Of a stretch of DNA of 57,441 bases, positions 41,601 to 50,700 are shown one piece after another (within the stretch, counting starts at the first letter, position 1; each line of letters begins with the position of its first letter). The stretch is from CAZOLI01 sp964580675. Its GTDB lineage: Bacteria > Planctomycetota > MHYJ01 > CAYXQY01. Under the pieces are notes generated by a model that was not told the DNA's origin, ran no database searches, and saw only the letters and a program-made list of their open reading frames with translations. The DNA lies in NCBI GenBank assembly GCA_964580675.1, contig CAZOLI010000020.1:1-57441 (forward strand), given 5' to 3'. The position numbers and the translations under genes were made by a program.

Positions 41601-44420
41601 ATTTGCAGCAAGCTCAACCGGTTCATTGTAGGTCTGCTCTCTCAGGGTCGTTACTGGCGAAGACAGCGAGATCCTGCCGCTTACTCCTGAATCATCGGTT
41701 CGTAGATGATGTAACCCGTCGGGGTCGGTTCCGGTGATATTGGCACCGCCCACTTCCTTATCAAAAATCGTGTTTCCATTGGGGGTGTTCACCGTCATTC
41801 CCGGGACGGCCGATCCAGCGGAACCATCGTCCTCCGCATCGACCACATCCGCAAAGTGAATTTTTCCCCCCTGTGATTCCAGGACGTGGGTCGAACCCCC
41901 ATCCAGTTCGAAGGGACTATTGAACACTTGATCCCCAGTGGTATTTAAGGTGTCTCCAACGAGTCTCACTTTATCCCCGGTGGCTGTAAGAGTTCGAAGG
42001 GGATTGGTGCCTCCCACTTTTCCTTCGAGTGCAATTTCGCCTGCGGTTGCTTCAAGCGTCAGATCCCACGGTCCATTGGAATCTCCATCCATTGAACCGT
42101 TGAAAAAAATCGAACTTCCTCTCAGCGAGACGTGGTTTCCAAGCTGTACCGGCTCCTGAATGTTGATGCTGTTAAGCGTCTCCATATTACCACCGATAAA
42201 CAGGATGCCACCAATGGTCGTGTCGTCGGTTTCCAGGAACCCGAGGCCATCGGGATCCGCATCCGTAACACTGACCTGACCCACACCTCCTCTTAGTTCC
42301 GTGTCCCCATTCGGGGTCCGAGTTGTAATTCCCGAAGCAGTTCCTGCGGTACCGTCGTCGTAGGCGTCGAGAGTTTGTTCCATGATGATGTCCCCGCCGG
42401 TGGATTCGACTATAGGATCATTTCCTGCGAGGACGGCCCCCCGGTACCGCTGAGTTCCCGATGTTGTGACATCCCTGCTGATGCCAATGGACGAGGCGGA
42501 TACATCAACGCTATTCAGGGGGTCGCTTTGCCCAAGCGAATCGAGGAGTGTTCTGCCGGTCCCGGCGTCCACAATAAGGTCCGACGGTCCGTCGATGGCA
42601 GCGGTTGTGTCCATATGGATCTCGTTGTTTCCCGAGCTCGTATCGAGGACCATCTGGCCGGTGCCGGTTTTAACGGCATTGAATAACTCCACAATCCCGT
42701 ACCCTGTTGAGATGTTGAGGTCACCGCTCTGGCTTTTCACGCGGCCAATCATGACATCACCAGGAGTGCTTGAGTCCGCTGCGGTCGAAGCCTCAATGTT
42801 CAAACTTCCGGTTCCCTGCATCTCAATGGTCAGATCTGCTCCGTTGACACCACTCGTTAGGTCAATGCCACCGGTGGTGTCGCCAAGGGAGGAATCGTTC
42901 CTCGTGCGAAGAGTGAGGTTGATATCCGTCGGAATCAGGATGTCCCCGAACCCATCACCGCTATCATCCACGAACGCATTCGTCGAATCCACAAAGATTT
43001 CATTTCGGGCTTCGAGGATAATGTTGGACGTGGCCCCTTCCAGTTCCGACTCGTAGACTTCGTATAATGCAGCCGGATCGTCACCGAAGAAAATATCACT
43101 TATATCGTTGCCGTCCGGATCCGAGTCGTCCCCGTCACCCGTACCTCCCACAAGGGCAATTTCTGCCGGATCGAGCAAAAGAGTTCCCATGTTTCCTTGC
43201 GGGGCGGTCAGGTCCGCGGTTCCTTCGTGGAGGAGGGCGCCGCCGGAGATTTCGGCGAAACCACCGTCTCCTCCGTACCGGCCACCGCGCGCCGTCAGGG
43301 AGCCGTAAAATTTCGTGTTCTTGTTGGACCACACGATAATCGATCCGCCGTCGCCCGATTCCACGGCGTCGGCGCGAAGGGAAACGTCCGAGCCCACATA
43401 GGTGCGGGCCGCATTCCGGAGGGGCCCATCACCCCGGCGACTTCCCCCGATGTTGATGGTTCCTCCTCCGTTGGTTCCGGATGTATCCACCGTGAGGTCC
43501 GTTAAAATTACATCGTTTTTTCCCAGGATCTGTACCGTTCCTCCGGTGGAACCCGGGTCCAGGTCCGAAGCGTCCAGGGTACCACTCACGAAAACCCGGT
43601 TGTCCTCAGCCTGTATTTCAATATTCTTGGAATCCACTTCGCCCTGGTTGTGAATGGCCAGGCCGTAGGTGTCGCCGGCGCCGATGCGGGTGTGTCCTTT
43701 TCCCGTCTTCAGTGACCCGCTGTTTTTTACCGCCGCTTCGTCCTCGCCGGTCGAAGCCGTCCCTTTCAGGTAGATGTTGCCGAGCGGGTCTCCCATGTAT
43801 ACTTCGTCCCCCGCCTGCATGGTAATAATCCCGTCGTCCGCCACGATTTCGCCGCGATTGACCACCCGGTTCCCAAACAGGTGCACCTGGTTCCCTTTGA
43901 TTTTGCCCATGTTCAGAACCTCCCCGTCCAGGTCCGTAAAATGGTCCACCCCATTCAGGAAATCTTCGTTGGACATGTGTCCGGCCACGGCGTAAAGCTG
44001 TGCAACATCCACCATGGCTTCACCCCCAAAGTAAATCCCGGAGGGGTTGGTCAGGTAGACCTTTCCATTCGCAATCAGGTTCCCTTCGATTCGGGTGGGA
44101 TCTCCGGAAAGGACGCGGTTCAGGACGCGGGCGTCGGATGACGGTTGAATAAACTGAACCGTTTTGCCCTGTTCAATGTCAAAATGTTCGTATTCAATAA
44201 TACTGTTGTTGGAGGCGGTGATTTCGGTGCGGTCGCCGTTTTTCTCCACGTTTACGTCGCCTTCCACCACCTTCTTTACGTCGGGATCCCCCGCGTGAAG
44301 TGGGGCTAATCCGGCGAAGAGGATCCCCATAATAACCACAAAACGAATATGGCCACGCAACTGGAACAGGGTCGTGGCAACCGATTGAAAAACGGACAGA
44401 AGACGGGAGAAAAGGGACAT
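38628..44420 (-). CDS. Two-partner secretion exoprotein (TpsA, FHA N-terminal domain) with tandem beta repeats
   Basis: This is a 1930-residue exported protein. An extended signal peptide (cleavage near LHA-GDP) leads to a TPS domain with EYEHFDIEQGKTVQFIQP, ARVLNRVLSGDPTRIEGNLIANG and YLTNPSGIYFG, the haemagglutination-activity signature. The middle is beta-helical repeat. A GPWDLTL/GPYALTL block recurs every 81-83 residues across about 42.1-40.4 kb, and part is embedded in a 177-residue duplication. Then come a Ser/Thr/Asp/Glu-rich stretch, a coiled coil (KKEYLEAQEDYYKSSQEVSD...) and a C-terminal domain of about 150 residues ending in Phe. It is encoded immediately after its likely transporter (TpsB). 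It is probably an adhesin or surface fibre; no toxin domain is recognised. Confidence 0.88.
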   Translation of the reverse strand: MSLFSRLLSVFQSVATTLFQLRGHIRFVVIMGILFAGLAPLHAGDPDVKKVVEGDVNVEKNGDRTEITASNNSIIEYEHFDIEQGKTVQFIQPSSDARVLNRVLSGDPTRIEGNLIANGKVYLTNPSGIYFGGEAMVDVAQLYAVAGHMSNEDFLNGVDHFTDLDGEVLNMGKIKGNQVHLFGNRVVNRGEIVADDGIITMQAGDEVYMGDPLGNIYLKGTASTGEDEAAVKNSGSLKTGKGHTRIGAGDTYGLAIHNQGEVDSKNIEIQAEDNRVFVSGTLDASDLDPGSTGGTVQILGKNDVILTDLTVDTSGTNGGGTINIGGSRRGDGPLRNAARTYVGSDVSLRADAVESGDGGSIIVWSNKNTKFYGSLTARGGRYGGDGGFAEISGGALLHEGTADLTAPQGNMGTLLLDPAEIALVGGTGDGDDSDPDGNDISDIFFGDDPAALYEVYESELEGATSNIILEARNEIFVDSTNAFVDDSGDGFGDILIPTDINLTLRTRNDSSLGDTTGGIDLTSGVNGADLTIEMQGTGSLNIEASTAADSSTPGDVMIGRVKSQSGDLNISTGYGIVELFNAVKTGTGQMVLDTSSGNNEIHMDTTAAIDGPSDLIVDAGTGRTLLDSLGQSDPLNSVDVSASSIGISRDVTTSGTQRYRGAVLAGNDPIVESTGGDIIMEQTLDAYDDGTAGTASGITTRTPNGDTELRGGVGQVSVTDADPDGLGFLETDDTTIGGILFIGGNMETLNSINIQEPVQLGNHVSLRGSSIFFNGSMDGDSNGPWDLTLEATAGEIALEGKVGGTNPLRTLTATGDKVRLVGDTLNTTGDQVFNSPFELDGGSTHVLESQGGKIHFADVVDAEDDGSAGSAVPGMTVNTPNGNTIFDKEVGGANITGTDPDGLHHLRTDDSGVSGRISLSSPVTTLREQTYNEPVELAANATISGSHVEFGSRINGNGSGPWDLTIDSKGGGTTTFLGQVGDSNPLNSLTTNADGTTEINTDFIDVGTDLSLQDQVILGDHLTIDAASIGFGGPVDGNGSGPWDLTLITSGGGTTLFAGAVGNSSKLRNLTTNTDGVTEVDTGVISASEEVQFRNSVLLFTNASIDAKTITFGDTIDGNGGGGGPWDLTLDTYNSGETTFLGDVGSTNPLNNLHLNPDGITNIQTTGITASGNIEFKNQVILASDVTIDAGPALQFADGAEGDGNGPYALTLNTATGGQTVFGGPMGGTNPLASLTTNSNGFTEFRNASVQTTGDQNYNNDIVLNGFAEMSANSYTFGGPIDGDGSGPYTLRLRQNGTSDLNFPGIGQNKPLLDMFVDSQGDVRFQAPVSLAGTFATHVQRDEGLISNSDTIQTGDNASLEADNINIGAPLTAGSSGNQEVFIRPDLSGDADQVDLGSTSDTLTDTLALSDTELNNITAGRVSIGGENTGAGTISAPIATNGMDLRFGTGGNMTVDASVDVGSNSLTLLTTGDFFLNDVVSVDGSGNRAILGTEGDFFNTAGSGAISVTNGARWLVYSTDPNNNDLDGLSADFEEYSKTYPTEPDGSGNGLIYSASNDSGVETSTTDDSDDDDSTTSTTEEEEDSTTDDTTEEETTELVESDGVVSDDISEEEVEDSLVEADEGTTDDLTQTALEDTEAEELDTLEEGEVSEDKKEYLEAQEDYYKSSQEVSDRQAQLEEAKKSGNEEKAKETEEKLKEAREKLAQAQQKFNQVQEKIDPSQWTDQQKMQKLENELENVRQSAQSQSPEQHWQKNRYNVMDVESDVNPDTASAQQVRDAIVEKMRDNLQDKQGSAHPAVAGTVNKLGGKDPVKGVNKTPIQSVSLAGSKRIPEEQKEIKQYFGELQKEAKDWKDENILHFRIVAGGQKQDWGFGSIDVFLNRKTGKYVMKSSLMFLGEGSSDKGQFEEYTGKDTKDLKGESYSFTASGSF

Positions 44421-44559
44421 GAGTATTATTTTTTAATGTATCCGGGATTATGTTTGCTCACCATCCAGTGAGGGGGTGTCGGGCCGTTTTTCTCTCCTCC
44501 CCTCATTCAAACTATACTATCACATAAAACACACGAAGCAAATGTAACCAGGTTGTGAG

Positions 44560-46551
44560 CTAGTATGATAACGTGATGGCGAAATGAAATTCGGATTCGC
44601 CGCGCTGGTGGTCGACGCCGTCCAGGGGTTCCATGGCGTATCCCCAGTAGGCCTGAACCCGGAAGTTCTGCTTTAAGGAGAGTTCGGTTCCGGCACCGAC
44701 GCTCCATAACTGTTCATGGGTTTCGACCCCGAGTGAGGTGTCGTAATTGGTGACTTCGCCCGTTTCCGTAAATACGGTAAGAACGGCGTCCCAGTCCGGC
44801 ATGCCGAAGACGTGTTCCGGCGCAACGCGGAACGGGGTGTTAAACACGGGAATTCGGTCGGGGTCCTGGTCGATGGGAAAGATTCGCGGCAGGTGAAAGC
44901 GGTATTCCGCCGACACCACATAACCGGAATCACCGCTGACGGCGGATTGGGGATAACCTCGAACGGTATGCAAACCGCCGATGACGAATTTCTCCTGAGG
45001 GATCAACCGCTGATCCAGGGAGTGCTGACCCTGTCCACTTAATCGAATTTCGTGTGCAAGGGTTGAGGTGTCCGGGGACTTCGGGTTTTTCCACTCCTCT
45101 TCTCCGTATATCAACGGTTCCAGGTAAAAACTCTGGCTGATCTGTGCGCTCGGCAGGATCCAGTCTCGTTCGACGTCCGTTCGCCCCAGATTGCTTATGT
45201 CGTCTTCATCCGTACCGGCCAGCTCCCCGACGTTTCCATCCAGCTGAAACGATCCGCTGGTCTGAACGATTCGTTTTTTTCGTTCCAACTGAAGGCCGAG
45301 CGAGGGTTTCAGGAAGTCTTCGTCACCGGTGATCCCTGTTAACTCATTGTCCACCTGAATGTTTTTAAATTCCAGCCCGCCGTTTAGGTCCAGAAACCAC
45401 TTTCCGGATTGATGGAGGTTTGCACGGATGCCGAGGCTTCCTCTTGTGGTTTGACCCGTAAAGTCCGCATCGGCTAGCCCAACGTCGGAGGAGGTGAATT
45501 CGCTGTAGCTGCCGGTTATGCGACCGCGGGTTCGCCGGTCCTCCGTCAGGGGTGTTTCATAGGACGCGGTGCCGGCCGTATATTCATCGAATCGGGTGGT
45601 GGAGATGTCAAGGGAAAGGACGTCGTCGTTCCCCGAGAGTTGATTGTGAACAAAACTGTATCGTTCAACAATATTTCGGGTATTTTCCGTGCCGGTGTTG
45701 GAAATCTGTCCGACGGTGCGCCAGGGTTTTTGTTCGGCCACCCGGTAATTTAATTTGGCTTTTCCTTTTTTTCCGCCGGAAACCGCGATGCTGGCATTCC
45801 GTCCCGGGTGACGGTTCAGGAAGTTGATGTACCGATCCAGTATCGGTCGAAAAAGGAGGTCCGGGTAGTTGTCTTCATCACCGGGCTGAAGGGGGGAGTG
45901 TTCCCGGATCCACCGGTGTGCGGGATGGTTCTTTTTTTTGTCGTCGGGAATGCGATTGCCCCGTGCTTCGGTGTTGACCGATTCGATCTGCGCAACGTGA
46001 ATCAAAAATCGAAGGTCTTTATTGTCGTCGGACCGGAGATCGGTTCCCCGTCGATCGATGTCCTCCGGATGGGGGTTGACGTAAACCCCCATCAAGCCAC
46101 GATCCTTCAGTGCCTGAACAAGGGACCGGGAGATGACCTGGAGCGCTCCCGCTGAAATGTTTCTGGTATCCCGTCCCGAGAAGAGGGATCGAAGGGTAAA
46201 TTCTTTTCCTTTTCCTGATTTGCCGGGAGCGGTGATGGTGTCACCCTTCCGAACCAGGCGAACACCTGTCCCCCGCAAATCCCGTAAATGTGGTTGATCG
46301 GGGTGCTGGCGGAGGTATTCGAGTTCCAGGTTCGTCACCGGATAAAGTTCTGTGGCGTCGGTATCGGACCGGTCCGTTTCACGCTGTTTGGTTCCGGTTT
46401 CATTTGCCCTGTTTGACCCATCGTTATTGCTGTCCGTTGACCGGCAACCTGCGGAAACCAGGAGAACGGAGACCATGAGAAACACCACGATCATTCGAAG
46501 AATCTCTGGCCGGGTTGGGTTGTGGTTGCCCTTCCTGTGATGTGTTTCCAT
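44560..46551 (-). CDS. Two-partner secretion outer-membrane transporter (TpsB, Omp85 superfamily)
   Basis: This 663-residue barrel protein exports the TpsA encoded next. After an N-terminal hydrophobic segment with a lipobox-like VSAGC (Cys36) comes a polar linker. POTRA-like sequence follows (LRDLRGTGVRLVRKGDTITA..., ISAGALQVISRSLVQALKDRGLMGVYV). The barrel then has paired strands and the conserved substrate-pore motif GLHTVRGYPQSAVSGDSGYVVSAEYRF. It ends in an aromatic residue (ITLSY). Family members usually have about 550-590 residues, so the N-terminus is long. A lipid-anchored TpsB would be unusual; the ATG at residue 20 could also be the start. TpsA starts 139 bp downstream. Confidence 0.87.
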   Translation of the reverse strand: METHHRKGNHNPTRPEILRMIVVFLMVSVLLVSAGCRSTDSNNDGSNRANETGTKQRETDRSDTDATELYPVTNLELEYLRQHPDQPHLRDLRGTGVRLVRKGDTITAPGKSGKGKEFTLRSLFSGRDTRNISAGALQVISRSLVQALKDRGLMGVYVNPHPEDIDRRGTDLRSDDNKDLRFLIHVAQIESVNTEARGNRIPDDKKKNHPAHRWIREHSPLQPGDEDNYPDLLFRPILDRYINFLNRHPGRNASIAVSGGKKGKAKLNYRVAEQKPWRTVGQISNTGTENTRNIVERYSFVHNQLSGNDDVLSLDISTTRFDEYTAGTASYETPLTEDRRTRGRITGSYSEFTSSDVGLADADFTGQTTRGSLGIRANLHQSGKWFLDLNGGLEFKNIQVDNELTGITGDEDFLKPSLGLQLERKKRIVQTSGSFQLDGNVGELAGTDEDDISNLGRTDVERDWILPSAQISQSFYLEPLIYGEEEWKNPKSPDTSTLAHEIRLSGQGQHSLDQRLIPQEKFVIGGLHTVRGYPQSAVSGDSGYVVSAEYRFHLPRIFPIDQDPDRIPVFNTPFRVAPEHVFGMPDWDAVLTVFTETGEVTNYDTSLGVETHEQLWSVGAGTELSLKQNFRVQAYWGYAMEPLDGVDHQRGESEFHFAITLSY

Positions 46552-46605
46552 TTGATGAGGAGGGGGGTTTGAGGATCAAATCACGTCCCAATCATTTAAT
46601 GAGGG

Positions 46606-47619
46606 TTACTTCTTTTCCGGTTCACCCTCATCAATCATTTCCACGAGCGTCTCGATGCTGAACTGATCCGGTGTGATTCGACGGAGTGTTTTCAGTTTCA
46701 TGTTTCGGATTACCCGTTTGCCGACGTCCACGGAATCGATCTTTCGAAAAAGGTCCGTGAGCAGCTGCAGTGTTTTCCGCACATCACTTAACGCTTCTTG
46801 ATCCCGAACCATGGAACGAAACTTCGCGGAATCTATCGATTCCTTGCCGGTTTCCGAGCGGTACGTTTTAATGGCATTCTGGAGCTGCTTTTTTAGTTCG
46901 TCGTCACGGCGTTTTAATTTGATGACGTTTTCCGATTCGTCAACGACCTGACGCGTAAAGATGGTACGGTACATCCGTCGAAGTTCCTGATCGATCGCTT
47001 TTGTTCGCAGGTTTAATTTTTTGTAGGCATTTTTGAGGTCCTCGTCGGCGGATTGTGTCTTGCCTTTCTCGGATTCTTTTTGAGACGCCTCGAGGTCCCC
47101 GCGAAGAGCAAACACACGCGCCCGAAGGTATCGAGCCCGGGGTTCAAGTTCCGGGGCAAGTTCAATGGCCCGATTCAGGGCCTTTACCGAGTCCTCGTAA
47201 TTTCCGAGCTGTACCTCTACCTGTCCCCGGGCAAGCCAGACACGGCCTTCCTTTTCGGGTGCCTGTTTGAGGGCCTGCAGAGCCGCACGCCATTTTTGCA
47301 TGCCCTGCAACGCAAAACCCTGTTCCCGGTTGAGGTTTTTTGTGTCCGCACCAAGTTGCCGTGCGGTACTCACAGCGTCAAGAGCGTCACTGAAAAGCCC
47401 GAGACGATTCCGGCAGAGACCGATGAGGTACCAGGTTTCGGCCCGGTCCGGATTCTCTTTGGCCATTTCCTCGAGCTGTTCAAGGGCCAGGCCGTACGCG
47501 GACCGGGAAATTTTGGCAAGGACCTCTTTCCGGTCGCTCTCCTCCTGGGCCTGGACGGGCTGGAGAACAACGCCGAAAAGGAGAATGATAACCGGGAAGA
47601 AATGAGGAAGCCGACTCAT
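46606..47619 (-). CDS. Secreted TPR-repeat protein
   Basis: The 337-residue product is counted from the ATG at 47619; the upstream in-frame extension has no signal-peptide logic. A signal peptide (cleavage near VQA-QEE) is followed by tetratricopeptide repeats at about residues 28-190 (AYGLALEQLEEMAKENPDRAETWYLIGLCRNRLG..., WLARGQVEVQLGNYEDSVKALNRAIELAPE). A helical, charged C-terminus contains TRQVVDESENVIKLKRRDDELKKQL. It lies just upstream of the TpsB gene (54 bp gap) and may be cotranscribed. TPR proteins bind partners, and a role in handling TpsA in the periplasm is speculation. Confidence 0.75.
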   Translation of the reverse strand: MSRLPHFFPVIILLFGVVLQPVQAQEESDRKEVLAKISRSAYGLALEQLEEMAKENPDRAETWYLIGLCRNRLGLFSDALDAVSTARQLGADTKNLNREQGFALQGMQKWRAALQALKQAPEKEGRVWLARGQVEVQLGNYEDSVKALNRAIELAPELEPRARYLRARVFALRGDLEASQKESEKGKTQSADEDLKNAYKKLNLRTKAIDQELRRMYRTIFTRQVVDESENVIKLKRRDDELKKQLQNAIKTYRSETGKESIDSAKFRSMVRDQEALSDVRKTLQLLTDLFRKIDSVDVGKRVIRNMKLKTLRRITPDQFSIETLVEMIDEGEPEKK

Positions 47620-47726
47620 AAATAGAATCCGGGTAACTATTACTGTTGTAAATTCACAACAAATTATATAACAGGAGGCCTCCACGAAATTCAACCGAAA
47701 AAAATTTGGTTCTCTTCCCGCGTTGT

Positions 47727-50700
47727 TTAAGTCGCCGAACGGGATTCCAGCCGGGATTGCACCGATTGCAGTTCGGTCCGGAGCAACTCATGCTCATCGT
47801 CGGCATCGGTGTCGCTGATAAGTGAATTTGCGTGTTCGAGGGAGTCCGCCGCCTGTTCCGGGTTTTCGAGACACAGGTGGATCCGGCTTTGTTCCAGATA
47901 TATTTCCGCTTCAACGGGCGGTTCCACCGCAACATCATCAAGGAGCTCAACCGCGGAGTTAATTTCCTCCGCCGCACGTTCCAGGAGCGATGCCTCGTCG
48001 TTGCTTTTTCCGTTCAACGCGTCACGAAGAGCATCAACAGCTCGGTCGCGCAGCTCTTCGTCCCCGGGTCCCTCCGCCCCGGAAAAGAACCCGGCCGCCC
48101 AGCGAAGAAGAATGGCATGATGTAGTCTCATATGTACTTCCAGATTCCTGTAACCGGCCTCTTTTACGAGGTTCATTCCCTCCTCCGTAAAACGCAGTGC
48201 CTGTCCCGGTTCGTCACCGGTCAGGAGGGATTCCTCTTCCGGATGAGCAAACTGATTTCGAAGCAGTTCCGCCAGGTTGGACAGGGCAATAGCGGTACCG
48301 TAGGGAAACTCGATTTCTTTACTTCTTTCCAGTTGCTGTTCGTAACAATTTCGCGCAAGATCGTAATTTCTCCGTTCGTGATACACGAACCCGAGATTCC
48401 CCAGTGCGAGGATCTTCCCGCGCTGGTTACCGATGCGTTCGCTCATTTTGATTTCTTCTTTAAAGCATTCCCCGGCCCGATCCAGTTCCCCCCGTTCCAG
48501 GTACACGAGCCCCAGTTGTCCCTGTGCCGTGGCCTCCCCTTTTTGGTGCCCGATCTCCCGGCTGACGTCCAGGTAATTACGGAAGCATTCCTCGGCCTGT
48601 TCCAGGTTTCCTTTCTGCAGGTAGACCCCGCCCAGATTCCCCAGGACCCCGGCTTCGCCAAATCGACGGCCTATCGTCTGGAACAATTCATGCGTTTCCT
48701 GAAGAACGTTTTCGGCCTCGTCCAGGTTCCCGAGTTCCTGATGAATCATACCGACGATGTTCATCATCGGTCCGGTTTTTGAGCGCTGTTCCCGCTGAGA
48801 CCAGAACTCCACGAGGGAGTTTTCGATGTCGAGGGCCTCCTCGTAATTCCCGGTGGTATAAAGGAGCACTGCGCGGATGTGGTTGATCTCCGCAATATCT
48901 TCCGGTTCCAGGTCGTAGATGTTCATCAACTCCGGCTGGTTGCCCTCCTCGATGGATTCCAGGAAGTCAAGGGCTTCCACCGGCTGGCCCTTTGCTTCGC
49001 CCACAAACCAGAGCTTCCGGCTAAGCCAGTTTTCAAACAGCTGATTGCGCCGTTCCTCGGGAAGCCGTTCTTTTTGATCCACGAAGGAATCCCGAGCTCT
49101 GGTGATCATCGTCTCCGCCTGTTCCATTTCTCCTCTTCGTTCCAGCAGGTCGCTTTCAAGGAGAAGGCGCCTTGTCCGGAGTTCCTCCGGCAGGAGGTTC
49201 CACCAGCTATGCTCCGTGACTCCGGAAGTCCGCCGGAATTGAAACCGGCTGATGTAGGGGGGTTCGGGAAGGGAGGCAGGATATTTTTCTTCCACGTTCT
49301 CCAGTACCCGGTCCATTTTTTTCAGTGTGGACAGGGCTTCCTCAATTCGTCCGAAGTTTTTTCTGCAATCGGCAATGGCGAAGAGAAGAACGGCCTCGCG
49401 GATTTGCAACCGCTGTTTGAGGTTGCCACTGGGATCCCAGGATGGATAAATTCGATCCCAGAACTCTTCGTCCTGGTTGTCGATGGCATGGTTGTTTTCG
49501 TGCAACCCGAACAGCGAATTCCGGAAGTCTCCCACGGCTTCTTCGAGCCGGTGGCTTTCGTGAAGTATCCATCCCGACTGTTCATATACCGCCCGTGCCT
49601 CTCCGGGATTCTCCGATTCCTTTAAACTTCTCCCCTCAAGGGGCAGAAGAACCTGAGCGGGCTGTTTCGGGTTTTCGACGGTGTCCAGTTTGTTGTCACA
49701 CCAATCGGCGACTTCCGCCAGCCACCGCTTACGTTCTCTGTTTGTTGCCCGGGATTCCGCCGCTTCCTGGAATCGGGCATTTTTGAAGATGCCTTCCCGT
49801 TCGTCCTGGAGAAAGGACGATTCCTCCATGAACGCAATCTTGGCTTCCGTCAGTATCTGGAGGGATTCACCGAGGTCGGATTCCTCGTCGTCCCATATTC
49901 TGCTCAGGGGAGAACGGAAGAACCGTTGCCCCATAACCCCTCCTCGTTTGGCTGCCTCGATGCTGATCCGAGGAAGTTTTTGAAGCCGGGCGTCCATGAC
50001 CTCCCGAAGCGTACCGGGGAACTCAACGTCCTCCCAGGGGACGGCCAGCCTCCACATTTCGTCGTCTTCCTGCTGTTCAAGGAATCCGCTTTCGTGAAAC
50101 TCAAGTATGGTTTCGACCCCGAATAGTGGGTTTCCCTCGCAGTGCTCGGCGACCGACTCGGTAACCTCCTCCGATATGCCACCGGGAAGTATGGTTTGAA
50201 GTGCCCGGGAAAGTTCATCGGTCTCGAGTTCGTCGAGTGTGAATGAATTCACTCTGTTGCTTTCGTTCCCGTTTTCCGCCGGATCCCGGTTAAGAAAGTT
50301 CTGAAGATGCTCGTACCAGGTGGCGGTTTCGTCAAATTCCTCCTCTCGAACCGTGGCAAGGACCGTGACGTTTCCCTCCCAGGACATGTCGAGTCCCCAC
50401 TCAAGGAACCGGGCGGTTAGTCCGTCGGCTTTCTGGACGTCCTCAAGACACCAGACCAGGGGATCTTCTGTACTGATCCAGTCCATTAAGTTTTTTAACT
50501 CCAGCCAGGCTCCTTTTACTTTTTCATCTCCTTCAAGTTCCGCAATTTCAAAATCTTCCCTTTCGACACCGAGGAGGAACGAGAAGAACTCCGATGCCTG
50601 CTGGGACCGCTCGTCATCCAGCCACGTTCCGTTCCGTTCTATTTCGTTCAGAATTTGTTGATGTACCTGTTCCGGATCCTGCAGGTTTTCAACCCCGAAA

